Source: Ceratopteris richardii (lineage: Eukaryota > Streptophyta > Polypodiopsida > Polypodiales > Pteridaceae). From it: 64,000 nucleotides of DNA. Made by a program: the position numbers and the translations under genes. Of the stretch, positions 31,201-42,311 are shown piece by piece. The notes below the pieces were generated by a model. That model was not told where the DNA came from. It ran no database searches and worked only from the letters and a program-made list of their open reading frames with translations. The DNA lies in the NCBI GenBank assembly GCA_020310875.1, contig CM035413.1, forward strand, positions 183,675,618 to 183,739,617, read 5' to 3'. The first letter of the stretch is position 1. Each line of letters starts with the position of its first letter.

Positions 31201-33384
31201 CTTAATTTGTATTTCAGAAGGAATTCATTTAATCTACTTTTCAATGTAATTTTCCTTCACATGGGAGTATGATTATCCACTATTTTGGGAGGAATAGGTA
31301 TGGAGAGCTTATATATGTGTTCTCAGTTATCGATGAGTAGAGCAAATGGATTCAAAGGAGTCTCTTCCAAAGGGAAAGGGAAAGTGGAATACATTCCACT
31401 ACTAGAGCTCTTTTCCTTAGAGGAGATTATACAAAGACAGGCATGGAGAGAGTTTCACTTTCTCATTTTGGTTGTCTAGATAGAAGTGGCACTCTTCTAT
31501 CAAAGACAAGAGGGAGATCTGTTGGAGAAACACTCACTAATTAGACATATATTTGAAGGTCAAATCTTAGAAAGAAAAACCCCATGCCTATGTGAAGGGA
31601 CAAATTCACAAGTGTATCATACTTGTAAAGTTAGTTCACTTTAGTTCTAGAAGTTTTTTAAAAATCACGGGAATGAGAAAATCTATATAAGTTAGTTAGT
31701 ATTAACTGACGCGATGAGAGAAGAAGAAGGAGGAAGACAATGAGAAAGTGAGAAGAACTCATTTTTGTATGACTGAGTATAGTCGGGCTTCTCTGAGTGA
31801 GAAAGCATCTGTAAAACTTTTGAGTTTTTTATAGTTATGAGAAGAACTCAGTAAAGTTCTGTGTATGAGCCTCTCTCCATCATCTCCATGATTACCTACT
31901 GTATGATGAATTCAAAAGTTCAAGTTTTCTGAGCAATTCGATGCCTGGCATCGAATCTTGGCTCAAAAGTCATTTTTCATTCTCTGTGTGTTAACTGTTG
32001 TTGAATCTTTTAAAAATATGAAGTTTGTGGAGCAACTCGATGCCTGGCATCGAGTTTGAGCATAAAGTCGATGCCTGGCATCGACTTCTAGCATACAAGT
32101 GGTCTTCTTCATGTGTGTGTAAAAGAGAGTATTTCTGGTGCAGAAAAAGGGCCTAAAAAAGCTCAAAGTCGATGCCCGGCATCGACTTGGACTGAAATTC
32201 GATGCCAGGCATCGAATTTTTTATTTTTGGACATCAGGAATACTAAAACAGGCAAAAATTTCCAGTTTTGGAAGGTCATACAGGGTCATCTTGTGAGGGC
32301 CATAACTTGAGTTCTAGAGCTCCGTTTGATGCATATGATAGCTTGTTGGAAAGCTCTACTCTTCTAGTTTCAGCCTATAAAGTTTCATGGAGAAAGCATA
32401 CTTGAGTTAGGAGAAATTAGCAAAATACTGAAGGTATGTCATTTCAGTGACTAGGAATTTCTGTAGAAGCAAAGTTCTCACTTTAGGCTATCATTTCTCA
32501 AAGTTTGGAGTGGCAATGAGTTAATGGTGACCATAGAGGTGTTCTAGTGTCACATTAATTCATTTCTTGTGGTGTTTTATACATCAACAAGATCAATTAA
32601 TCATGGTGGTTAGATTGAGTCTACCATGGAAACTCTAGAGAGAAGCAGTTATGATGTTTCGGTGATGGTCCTTGACTAGATGAGATGATCTAATTATTGA
32701 CATTAGTTAGACTGGGAGTAGAGTTATGACTCTTCTCTTTAGGGTTTATAGGAGATAGAGATATATCTAACCTATTAGGGTAGCAAACTCTTAGTTGATG
32801 TTACATCATGAGTATGATGAGTAAACATCAGTTAGGAGGATGGGTACTTAGGGATTATCTGAATCTCAAACGGAATGCTTTTTGCATTTATATGGCAAAA
32901 TACAGCGAAGAGAAATATTAGAGTTTGCACTAGTGCCAATAGATGCTCTTCCAATAGAACTTACTCCAATGGTAAAGGATGACAAACCACAGACTTCTTG
33001 GTTGGTGGAATGTAGAGATTCTATTCTACTACCAAGAAATTCTTATATATGAGCTAGATGATGGAATTGCATAGTCACAAGGTAGTTTAGAGGAAACTAT
33101 TACTTGTGAGCACACTCAAGGTTAGGAAGACCTGGAGTGTTATGAGGACAATCTATCATTTAGTCTTAGATGGGTTTGGAGTCACTTGTTATGGGACTTT
33201 GTTCTATATTTCAAAGGATTCTATGGTTTTTTATCTCCATTATTATACGGTCATGCCTATAAGCTTGACACTTTACACTTGCTCTTCATATTTTTACTCC
33301 ATAGAGGATACATCATATGGACTTAAGTCATTTGGATGATGTTATATGTTATGGGAGTGATAATTTGGAAGTTGAGTGTACATG
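31201..33384 (+). other. Non-coding, leader-like region with dyad repeats
   Basis: No gene can be read. There is a possible TATA box (CTATATAAG, about 31681). 31936-32219 holds five dyad-symmetric repeats. 32301-32357 holds a block (CATAACTT...CTCCG...AGCTTGTTG) also found in the leader of E at 35806-35868. The composition suggests the leader or degraded interior of an LTR element, perhaps K. 32880-33380 looks like heavily decayed pol without identifiable motifs. Confidence 0.5.
31936..32219. repeat. Five dyad-symmetric repeats, core TCGATGCC-N-GGCATCGA
   Basis: Copies at 31936-31956, 32034-32056, 32065-32087, 32166-32188 and 32195-32219. Each is a perfect palindrome around one central base (T, T, T, C, A). 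The arms extend 2 to 4 bases past the shared core with different bases (AT, AAC, AAG, AAG, AAAT), and each is matched exactly on the other side. Confidence 0.95.
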
Positions 33385-33860
33385 GGAGATAGTAGGCACC
33401 ACTCAGATGGTTTCCCACCTTTGAGATGATCTCATATGAGACTCCTTAAGGGGAAGGATACAGGAAACAACACATAGACATGACCATGTAATTAGAGTAC
33501 ATGGGGTTCAAGGGAGTCCGAACAGATTCTTCTACCATTATGGATATTTCATCTACATTTTCGAGGACAAAAATGCTTTCAAGGGGAAGGAAATGTCACA
33601 ATAGTTCATAGAGAGAACCTCCTCATACGAGGAGAGTGCCACATGACACTTATGGCTATTTAATACCACCTTGGGTAGAAGAGAAGTAAATATTAAAGAG
33701 TGAGTCGAAGATAACTCTGTCTCATATATATACTATGTGCTTGGGTGTGGCTAGGAGGATAGAAGAACGAAAGATCTCTGTGTGTATGGGTCGTAAGTGA
33801 CCGTAGGCTGAAGCAAAATTGTTCGCGATGTAGTAGAATTCCTTGTAGTTTGTATCCACA
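33385..33860 (+). mobile_element. Element K: decayed chromovirus 3' end, twin PPTs and LTR
   Basis: 33385-33450 aligns with the end of the element B chromodomain region (ACATGGGAG, GGTTTCCCA). TTAAGGGGAAGGATAC (about 33446-33461) and TCAAGGGGAAGGAAATG (about 33580-33596) are the twin polypurine tracts, with TTTTCGAGGACAAAAATG between them. The LTR starts TGTCACAATAG at 33596 and probably ends ATCCACA at 33860. It has CTCCTC-atac-GAGGAG near its start and a TATA-rich stretch at about 33724. Confidence 0.7.
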
Positions 33861-33954
33861 AACATGCTTGCTATCATAGCATACCTAGATGGATTCAATG
33901 AATAATTAGTAAAACAAAGAGATACATGAGGTACTGAGGGTGAGATTTAACCTA

Positions 33955-34284
33955 GTTGTCAAGCTTAAGGAAAGCTTTTATGTGGATTAGAAGGGGATCC
34001 TTCACATGTTAATTGAACATCCAGAGAGGTCTAATGAATTGGCCATTATTGAAGAAGCCATGCAGTCAACCAACCCTAGTGGTGAGGATTTAATTACCTC
34101 TCCAAAGGGAAATTCAATACATCCCCATTCACATATACATACTACCAATGAACGGGCCTAGCTACTATTGCTATATTGAGCAAAAGTACACACATCATAC
34201 TACTGATATTTGCCCTTAGAATAGGCAACAAATAAGATAGCATCAACCATACCAATATGGACCATATACCTATCCTCCAAGTGA
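33955..34284 (+). pseudogene. gag: Element J: Gag fragment left of element E
   Basis: Frame fragments match the N-terminal extension of C Gag (SFYVD, IEHPERSNEL) and then, after an internal deletion near 34130, its hinge (YCYIEQKYTHHTTDICP). Stops are frequent. The sequence is interrupted by element E; it resumes at 53689 in the same orientation. Confidence 0.65.
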
Positions 34285-34289
34285 TCAAG

Positions 34290-34869
34290 TGTTGACAGTA
34301 TATGGGAAGAAGCAAGTACGGGCATACATGCAGATCTAGCACTAAGGCAACCCTTTATTTTTTTCAAAACCCTTACACCATTTAAAAGTGATTCTCATCA
34401 CTAAAAACCCCTGTAAATACCATTTTCACCTTTTTGTAGCTCCATTTTGTACAAGCCAAGGAGTCCTTGAGCTTGAGGAGCCTTAGAAGTAGTTGCCTAC
34501 CAATTTTCGTATTTTTTAGATCTCGTTTGAACCCTCAAATAAGCCCTGGAACATAATTTTTAACTAGGCCGGACACTAGGTCTGGACAGGGCCAAAGCTA
34601 GTCAAAAACTATAAATAGAGCTAGAGAGCTCATTTTTGGGGGAGCTTCTGGTAGTTTTGAGCTTGTATGAGAACTTTGATGCAATAGAAGTGATTCCATT
34701 GTCTTACTCTCTTTGTTCTTGCTGTGTGTGCATGTGTGTGTGTATGTGTGTGCATGTTAGTGTGCTTCGCACTCACACATTTGTGCCTTCACTTGCTCGA
34801 GGTCTTCATACCATCCTCATGTCTTCCCGGATTGACATTAAAGGAGGTGCTACTCATCACTGAGCTACA
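34290..34869 (+). repeat. Element E 5' LTR
   Basis: 580 bp, TGTTGACAG...GAGCTACA. TATA box TATAAATA at 34610-34617. A GT-rich microsatellite (about 34722-34760) lies in the transcribed part. The two E LTRs differ at the first G (A in the 3' copy). Confidence 0.95.
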
Positions 34870-34877
34870 CCAAATTT

Positions 34878-34900
34878 TGGCGCCGTTACCGGGGATTCGA
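34878..34900 (+). other. Element E primer binding site (tRNA-Asp type)
   Basis: TGGCGCCGTTACCGGGGA followed by TTCGA, eight bases after the LTR end. It is complementary to the acceptor and T arm of plant tRNA-Asp with one or two differences. Confidence 0.9.
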
Positions 34901-36502
34901 GCTTTGAGGACGAGCGTGTGATGGTAAGACGTAGAGAGGACGCGTTGGAATGGTAAGTAGTCGGTAAATTTCTGATTTTTCTCCATCTCCATCTTCACCT
35001 CCTTCTTCATCTCCACCTCCACCTCCTTCTTCACTACATATTCCCTCTTCCTTGTCATTCCCCTCATTTGTTGTGTGCGAGTTTGAGAGAGAGCGAGCAC
35101 GTGCATTTGTGTTGTGTGTTTTTTGCATGTTTCTTGCAGGTACTAGCTCCATCACCCTCTCCAGCAAGCTCAGCAGGTACAGAATCCCTCTGCACAGGCC
35201 CCGAGGCGTTGAGCTTGAGCTATCGCGACACTTCAAAAATTTTGACGAATCACGTTTCTGAGTGCACCACGACACTGCGCAGGCCAAGAGCACCTAAGAT
35301 CACAAGACAAAACCACATAATTCACCATAGCTCGACCTATCGCGACAGCTCGAGGTATCGCGACACTCACAACTTATCGCGACACCTCGGAGTATCGCGA
35401 CACATCGACCCCACCTATCGCGACACCTCGGAGTATCGCGATACTCCCAAGTATCGCGACACTTCCACCTATCGCGACACTCCCAAGTATCGCGACACTC
35501 CCAAGTATCGCGACACTTCCACCTATCGCGACACCTCGGAGTATCGCGACACTCCCAAGTATTGCGACACTCCCAAGTATTGCGACACTTCGACCTATCG
35601 CGACACCTCGACCCGACCTATCGCGATACACGGCCTTAACGCATGAAAATTTTAGGGTTAATTTTGAGTGAAGTGAGGTATAGTTGGGCTTAATTGTAGG
35701 CACCTTAATATCACATTAGAGCCTTAGGAGTGGGCAAAAGACCTAGAAACCAGAGAGGGATCTCCTGAACCTTGAGAGCCTGTTTTGACCCCTAAGTGCC
35801 TGAATGGTCATAACTTCGCCATACGAACTCCGATTGATGAGATTTTGGTCTCGTTTGAAAGCTTGTTGAGAATCCTACGTGGACATGTATTTTAGAACAT
35901 GTATTTTTAAGTTGGCCTTTAGGTTGAACTAAGTGGTCATAAGGATTTGGGGGTACAATGAGTTACTCCAAGGGGGGGCGTGTAAATGTTGATGTGTGTC
36001 TTTCAATCCCTTGTGGTAAAAGAGCTATATTGATTTGTGAACTTTTGCAGGAACATTGTGTGCAAGAAGGCATTCCAAGGAAAGCTAGCAAGGGTGAGTA
36101 CCAAGCTTGGGAGAAGGCTTCTTGGGCTTGTGTAGCAGTCTGGTCAACCAGCTAATTGAGGTTGGAAGATCTCTCAACCCTCCTTTGTCAATTCCTATCC
36201 TAGGCTAAGTACGACTTAGGTGTGGTAATTAATTAGGACAACGCTAGGCACACATCAAGTCCAAGAGAACTAAGCAACTAAGTGCAAGCATTAAGTAGGA
36301 CTTAAGTGCGAAAACCCTAAGGGACAAAAGTAAACTTGAATTGATCACTTAGCAAGTGCGAAATTCACTTAAGCATTCCGGACGACGTGATACCAGAGAA
36401 GATCATAAACATAATAATCAACTAAAAAGAACAAAGTGATTGGTGTCAATTAACCCGCAACGAGAGTGTACTTGGGATCAAGGGGGTAGAGAAACCAGGC
36501 AT
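34901..36502 (+). other. Element E leader with minisatellite and upstream ORF
   Basis: A 1.6-kb untranslated leader. 35219-35632 is a minisatellite of about 17 units, mostly 17-19 bp, built on TATCGCGACAC with AAGTATCGCGA variants. It is translatable in an upstream ORF (35068-35646) as repeats of YRDTPK/YRDTST/YRDTSE. CTTGCAG at about 35139 and TTTTGCAG at about 36044 resemble 3' splice sites, so the leader may contain an intron. 35806-35868 shares a block with 32301-32357, and 36090-36185 matches the D leader. Confidence 0.75.
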
Positions 36503-39000
36503 ATGAACCTTAGGTCAGGTAGACACTTAGGCAGAGACAGACAAAGCCTCAGATCTTCTGAAGCTAGTGTCAATCACACTGCTAGGTCTTGGGCCCAGCA
36601 GTTGTTCACGATCAGATAAGAGTGATTCTGAAATGTCCTATCACATGGAGAGACCAGTAGGTAGTTCAGGGTTGGCTTATTTAGAAAAGCCAGAAGGACC
36701 TTACAAGACTCAATTGGAATACATCAGGACTAATCGTCTAGGTGCTCGCATCTACAAAGATGGCCCGAGAAGATCGGTGGTCCAGATTAAGAACCCCGAT
36801 CAACCCCATGGACTAGAACACCCAGTAGTCAAGTTTGAGAATGGAGCATACCTAGATAAAGAGGGGACTATATATGTAGTCACCACTCTTCCTGATAGAA
36901 CATATGAGTTTGGAAATGTGATTGCGGAGACCGACATGGGTGATATAGAGCAAGGGAATGTAGAGAGAGAGCCAAGAACCCCCCGTGGTAAATCCGTCTT
37001 GACCAGAATCATGACTCCAGAGTGGATTCCACAGGATAATAAAAGCATAGATTTGCTTTTAAACCAAGAAACCGATGAGGCCTTTTGGAGGTATAAGCCT
37101 ACCTTGCCTCATGAAGTAGGTGCTCTCACAATCTATGAGTTTAAAGACCCTGACAGCCAAGGTAAAGTAACATACCTAGACAATACATCAGAGAGGATCT
37201 TCGTGGTCACCGAGCATGGCAGACATGCCTACACATGGAAGGGTGAATTTGTTTTCCCCCAACCTCGGACTAATGTGTCATACAGCCACCAAGGAGCTGG
37301 GACCTCCCAAGCTCATGGAGCTCAAAGAGATAGAATTAGAGACAAACCTCAGGTAAGTTTTGCCAACTCCCTGGGAAGAGAAAGAACGGGAACGGAAAGA
37401 AATAGAGTGGAACCTGAGGGACATAGAACCCCATGGAATCAAAGGAATGCTAACGATTTTCCTTTGCCAAGGCCGAGAGAACACACTAGGACCCTTCGAC
37501 CAACTGAACTGGTGAGGTCCATGAAGAATTACTTCGATGGCACTGGAGACCCTTATGACCATGTGGAAGAATTTCGGCAAGTATTGAAAGCTGAACAGGT
37601 AGAGGACCTATTCACACAATATAATGCTTTTGGTCTAACCCTTAGGAACACTGCCCTTACGTGGTTTCAACCACTGAACGAGAGGCATTTCAGAAACATA
37701 GACCAGCTCTTAGAGGCATTTATCATTGAGTTTTCTAAGAGTGGAATCAGGCACAACACTTCCTCACTAATTCATAGCTTCAAACAAACACCTCAAGAGA
37801 CGGTCAGACTAGCTGGAAGAAGATTTAGGCAATACCTGGAGAGATGCCCGATGCCGGAGTTACCCACACCAGCCAAACAAGTGGCCTTGTTCTTAGATGG
37901 ATTGCTGAGCACCAAGCTCAGGTCATATGTGTATCTGAAGGACCCCAGAACGATAGAAGAGTGCGTGCGCATGTGCATAGACATTGAGGACAATCTAGGT
38001 GAGGAATTAGAACTATCAAAAATCTATAAGGATTTTGATAGCTCTAGTAGCCTCACATCTGGTCAATCCACATCCATTGAGGAACTTGTAGAGAAGGTAG
38101 CTCAAAAACTAGGTGTCTCTAGCAAACAAATTTCGAGATTTGCCCTAGTTAAGCGGTGTTACACTTGTGGCGGTGACCATATGGCAAATGTATGTCCCAT
38201 TATGGCCCAACCCCAGGCGAATCCTAGTAGCCAGTACTGCACCATAGAGCGCAGGTACACCAACCACACTGCACAAGACTGCCCATATAACAAACAAACT
38301 GTTAGGCAAAATTACCCTCAGCCATATCCACAACAGGGTAGATACCAGAATGAGTACCCACCACAACAATACAACAGACCACAGCAAACTTATCAGCCAC
38401 CTTATCAAGGGTAGCAGAGACCTCAACCAGTCCTAGTGCACACAACCCCCTGCTCCAACCAATGTGATCCCAGTGAAATATGCATCTGCTGAAGAAAATC
38501 TAAACAGAGCCATAGTCCAAGTCACCCCATTGCTATCAGACAGTGATCCAAGTGACCATAGTTTTGACTCCACACATATTGATAGCCCATAGGCTTACTA
38601 CATGCAGTCACCCGAGCATAACGATTCATACTATTATGAGGACCCAAGTGAAAATAGTGGGGAGACTGAGTATGCTAATGTCATGTATACAAACCCCAAC
38701 TCTAGACCTCAACCTAGGCAGGTACGACCCCCATTTCCTAGAGGACCATGCTTCAGATGTCAGGGAGATCACCTTATACGGGATTGTCCATTGCCTACCC
38801 CTACACAACCTCAACCAGTAACAATTCAGGGTTTCTGTCAAGACTGCGGGAAAGAGCATCTCCTACGAGATTGCCCAAAGAACCCTAATAACATGCCTAA
38901 AATCACTCCTATCAATGTTGTTGGGTTAGTTGTAGACTCCACAGGGAGTGTGACTTCCACTGCACCTGTGCAAGTGATCACAAGAGCCCAAGCACTATAG
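36503..39000 (+). pseudogene. gag: Element E Gag
   Basis: The start is ATG at 36503 (MNLRSGRHLG, conserved in C and D). A one-base frameshift near 36600 moves the reading to the 36567-38414 frame. The N-terminal extension, capsid domain (MKNYFDGTGDPYDHVEEF, LTWFQPLNERHF), knuckle CYTCGGDHMANVC and degenerate CTIERRYTNHTAQDC follow. TAG at 38412 and a frameshift near 38440 precede the last part (38602-39000) with CFRCQGDHLIRDC and CQDCGKEHLLRDC. The terminal TAG at 38998 follows TRAQAL. D shows the same order without breaks. Confidence 0.9.
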
Positions 39001-39036
39001 CAAAACCAAGGTGTTGGTCAGGAAAAGAGCCCCGAG

Positions 39037-40163
39037 GTGAGTGAAACAGAGAGCATAACCAAAAAAAGGACTAGAGCCTGGAAGGATAGTCGTGAAAGAA
39101 TGAAAAGGCAATGGGCAAAAAAGATGAGCGAACTTGAAGAAAGCTTGAGAGAAACCAAAGCAAAGATAAGTGAACTCGCATCTCAAAACCACTCTCACAC
39201 CACCCCTCCACCACCTCTCCCTTTACCTGCCAATCCACCTTCTTCCATTCCCCAACCTTTCAATACACCACCCTTAACCCACCCACCACCCAGAGTAGGA
39301 TCCATCCTAGCCGATCCCACTCCTGAGGACCTAAACATGATGCTTAGAGCATATCAGGCCAGAATCCAAGAAGGGCCAAACATAACTGATCATGAAAAGT
39401 GTTACCCTAGAGCAGAACTAGAGCTAGAACGAACCAAAATTTGTGCTAAGATGGTGGAATTGGCTCAGACTATGTTTGAAGCCAATCGCCTCTTTAACAT
39501 CTCTAGTTCAGCTAAGACGCAGTTACACTTTGATGGACTGCTAGAACGAATAGAGAGGCTAATTGCACAATCAGAAAAGGGCCTCAAAATAAGGGCAAGG
39601 CAAGTGAGATTGTGGGCCTACCTCCCCAGGCAGCCTATGTGCCTAACTCTACGGAGCCAGACACATCATCTTCTATGAATTGGTTCACACCAGAATTCCT
39701 ACGAGAGATTCAAGAAGACAAATGGGCTAAAGAAAGTGAAGTCCCTCCTCCCATTGAACTTGTGGATGATGCACACGATCAATTCCCACAGGACATCCCA
39801 TCCATTTATGAGGAGCATGAGAGCACCCACTCTCAAGAGAGATTAGACTTTGAGTCTAATTCTCTACAAGAATTACCACATTTCACAGGCCCATGGGAAA
39901 CCAAGTCTACTTGTCTGAGAGCGCCCACAGTCATGATAAGAAATGAAGATTCGATCATACCTAGGGATACAGAGGTAGAAAAGAACACTAAAGTGCAGTG
40001 CAATCTCACTTTAGAAGAGCTACTCAAAGTTAAGCCAGAAGTGTGGAAACATGTAGCCAAACAAGTGCCAGACATAGCGAAATCGCGCTCCCAAGTAGGA
40101 TCTCATAGAACAGTGCCTGAAATACCATTGGATAAGATAGGAGACATGAGTGAAGGAGAATAA
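39037..40163 (+). pseudogene. Element E gag-protease linker
   Basis: Charged helix (KKRTRAWKDSRERMKRQ, MSELEESLRETKAKISELAS), Pro-rich hinge, GSILADPTPEDLNMMLRAYQA, then after a frameshift near 39610 an acidic segment (FTPEFLREIQEDKWAKE, SLQELPHFTGPWETKS) and LTLEELLKVKPEVWKH. The same blocks occur in C and D. Function unknown; the position suggests a spacer released by the protease. It ends with a TAA shortly before the protease. Confidence 0.8.
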
Positions 40164-40901
40164 GGAAATACCTATCTCCCAGTTACCCATCAAGGTTACA
40201 CAACCAAGGCGATTTTGGACTCAGGTGCAGGAGTTGCAATTGCTACAACTTCCCTTTGGAAGCGCTGGGGCAAGCCAGCACTCCGACCGACGAGAATGAA
40301 ATTGCAGATGGCTGATGGTCATATTGAAAGGCCCTTAGGATTGCTAGAGGGAATAACTCTCACTACATGTGGGGTGGAGTTTGAGCATACTTTTGCTATA
40401 TGCGACTTTAGCAAAAACCAAGCCTACGAGATGATTTTGGGAAGGCCATTTATGCGGCAATTGCAAGTAGTCCAGGATTGGGGAACCAATTCCTTGTATT
40501 TGCAACATCTAGGTGTGACAACCAAAGTCAATCTTAAGGATTACTCTCATAGAGACGTACCGCCCATTCAATGGAATCCCATCCATAGAGCCAAAGATGA
40601 GACTGAGTCTGTGCATTCCATAGGATCTGGATCCTCGTGGATGCATGAAGACACCCACTTATGAATGTGTAAGGTGGCAGTAGAAGAAGAGAAGAGAGAG
40701 AAAGCCAGAGAGGTAGGTGCAAAAGAAACACATAGATCAATTCAAGACCCAGCCTATGCACCTATAGTCTTTCTTGACGAAGAATTTGAACCCCATGGCT
40801 GGGCAGAAATCCTAGCAACAATGGACGTAGCCATCAATGAGGAACAATGGACACCCCACTGTGATGAAGATGGCTATGACATTTCAGTCTTCTCCATATA
40901 G
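40164..40901 (+). pseudogene. pro: Element E protease and PR-RT linker
   Basis: Retropepsin with AILDSGAGVAI (DSG triplet), MADGHIERPLGLLEG and YEMILGRPFMRQLQVVQDWG; about 150 residues of open frame. A TGA at 40662-40664 stands where element C has Trp (HLW), a one-base G-to-A change. The linker continues to 40901 (QDPAYAPIVFLDEEFEPHGWAEILAT), again as in C. Only 18 bases separate it from the RT frame. Confidence 0.85.
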
Positions 40902-40919
40902 CCAATCATAGGGGAGGCA

Positions 40920-42308
40920 GTGTTAGAAGAGTGTGAACCTAGCCCTGATGCATTTGAGGATGCAAGTGACTCCGATCTAGAGTCAATCATTATGGACCCA
41001 CCTTTTGCATCAGATGAAGAATACTTCTATGAAATAGAATTTCAACCCCAGAGGCACGGAGAGCTTACAAATGATGTAAGGCTAGCCACACATGTGACCG
41101 TAAAGGAAGAAGGAAAGAAAAGAAAGAAGAGAGCAGTCACACCAGAAGAGGAAGAATCTTTGTTTGAGGTCCCTAAAAACTTTAAAAAGTATGAGATAGA
41201 CGATAGGAGAGTCATGATAAGAATGCCTAAACGAGAGGCACAATCAGGAGAGGCCTATGATAACAAAGAAACCACCAAAAAAATAGTAGTGGCCCTAGAA
41301 GAAGGAGAGGAGAGATGCACGTACATAGGCCATGACCTGACGGAAGACGAAGAGCACGAATTGATAGCCTTGCTAAGAGAATACAGAGATGTATTCGCTT
41401 GGAGCTACAAGGATTTGAAGGGTGTTGACCCAGACATATGCTCACACACAATTCCCATGACCTCAGATGCTAAACCCTCTAAGCAAAAGCCATACACATA
41501 TAATGATAACTATGCTGCTAAGATCAAAGAAGAGATAGACCGTTTGGTGGAAGCCGGATTTATCTATGAAATTGAGCACACTGAATGGGTATCCCCCATT
41601 ATAGTGGTGCCCAAGAAGAAGGGCAAATTACGAGTATGCATTAACTTGAAGAAGGTTAATGCAGCCACTATCAGAGATAGTTATCCTCTTCCTATCACTG
41701 AGCATCTATTAGAACGGGTAGCAGGCAAGGAAGTGTACAGCTTCTTAGATGGGTTTTCGGGCTACAATCAAGTGGCCATTGCTCCAGAGGATCAACATAA
41801 GACGGCTTTTGCCACGGAGTGGGGCATATTTTCCTTTCGGGTAATGCCATTCGGGCTTACTAATGCACCTGCTACCTTTCAAAGATTGATGTGTCACGTG
41901 TTTAAAGAGTTCTTGAGGAAGAATTTGGAGGTCTATGTTGATGATCTGTGTGCTCATTCCAACATTAGACAGACCCATATACCTGAACTCAGACAAATCT
42001 TTGACAAATGTAGAGAATATCAGGTCTGCCTGAACCCCGAAAAGTGTGTTTTTATGGTCAAGCAAGGCAAGATTCTAGGACACATAGTGTCAAAGAATGG
42101 CATATCCACTGATGAAGAGAAAGTGAGAGCCATAGCGGAGTTACCTAGGCCAAAGAATGTCAAGGAAGTACAAGCTTTCATGGGGCATTGTGGTTATTAC
42201 CGACGGTTTATACACATGTATGCCATCATAGCAAACCCTCTGTATGGACTGTTGACTAACTTTGAATGGACTGACGAATGTGAGAATTCCTTCATTGAGC
42301 TTAAATGA
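40920..42308 (+). pseudogene. pol: Element E reverse transcriptase
   Basis: 462 codons. Acidic linker, VFAWSYKDLKGVDP, then the RT motifs [57 protein letters not shown] (catalytic) and PEKCVFMVKQGKILGH, and the thumb with MGHCGYYRRF. It ends at a TGA (42306-42308) in the RT/RNase H connection that is one transition from Arg. The catalytic residues are all intact. Confidence 0.92.
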
Positions 42309-42311
42309 AGA

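Noticed and set aside
34722..34760. GT-rich tract as a regulatory element
   Set aside because: Simple microsatellite that varies in length between the two E LTRs.
35374..35703. Minus-strand ORF with VAILGSVAIGG repeats
   Set aside because: Antisense reading of the E leader minisatellite; no independent support.
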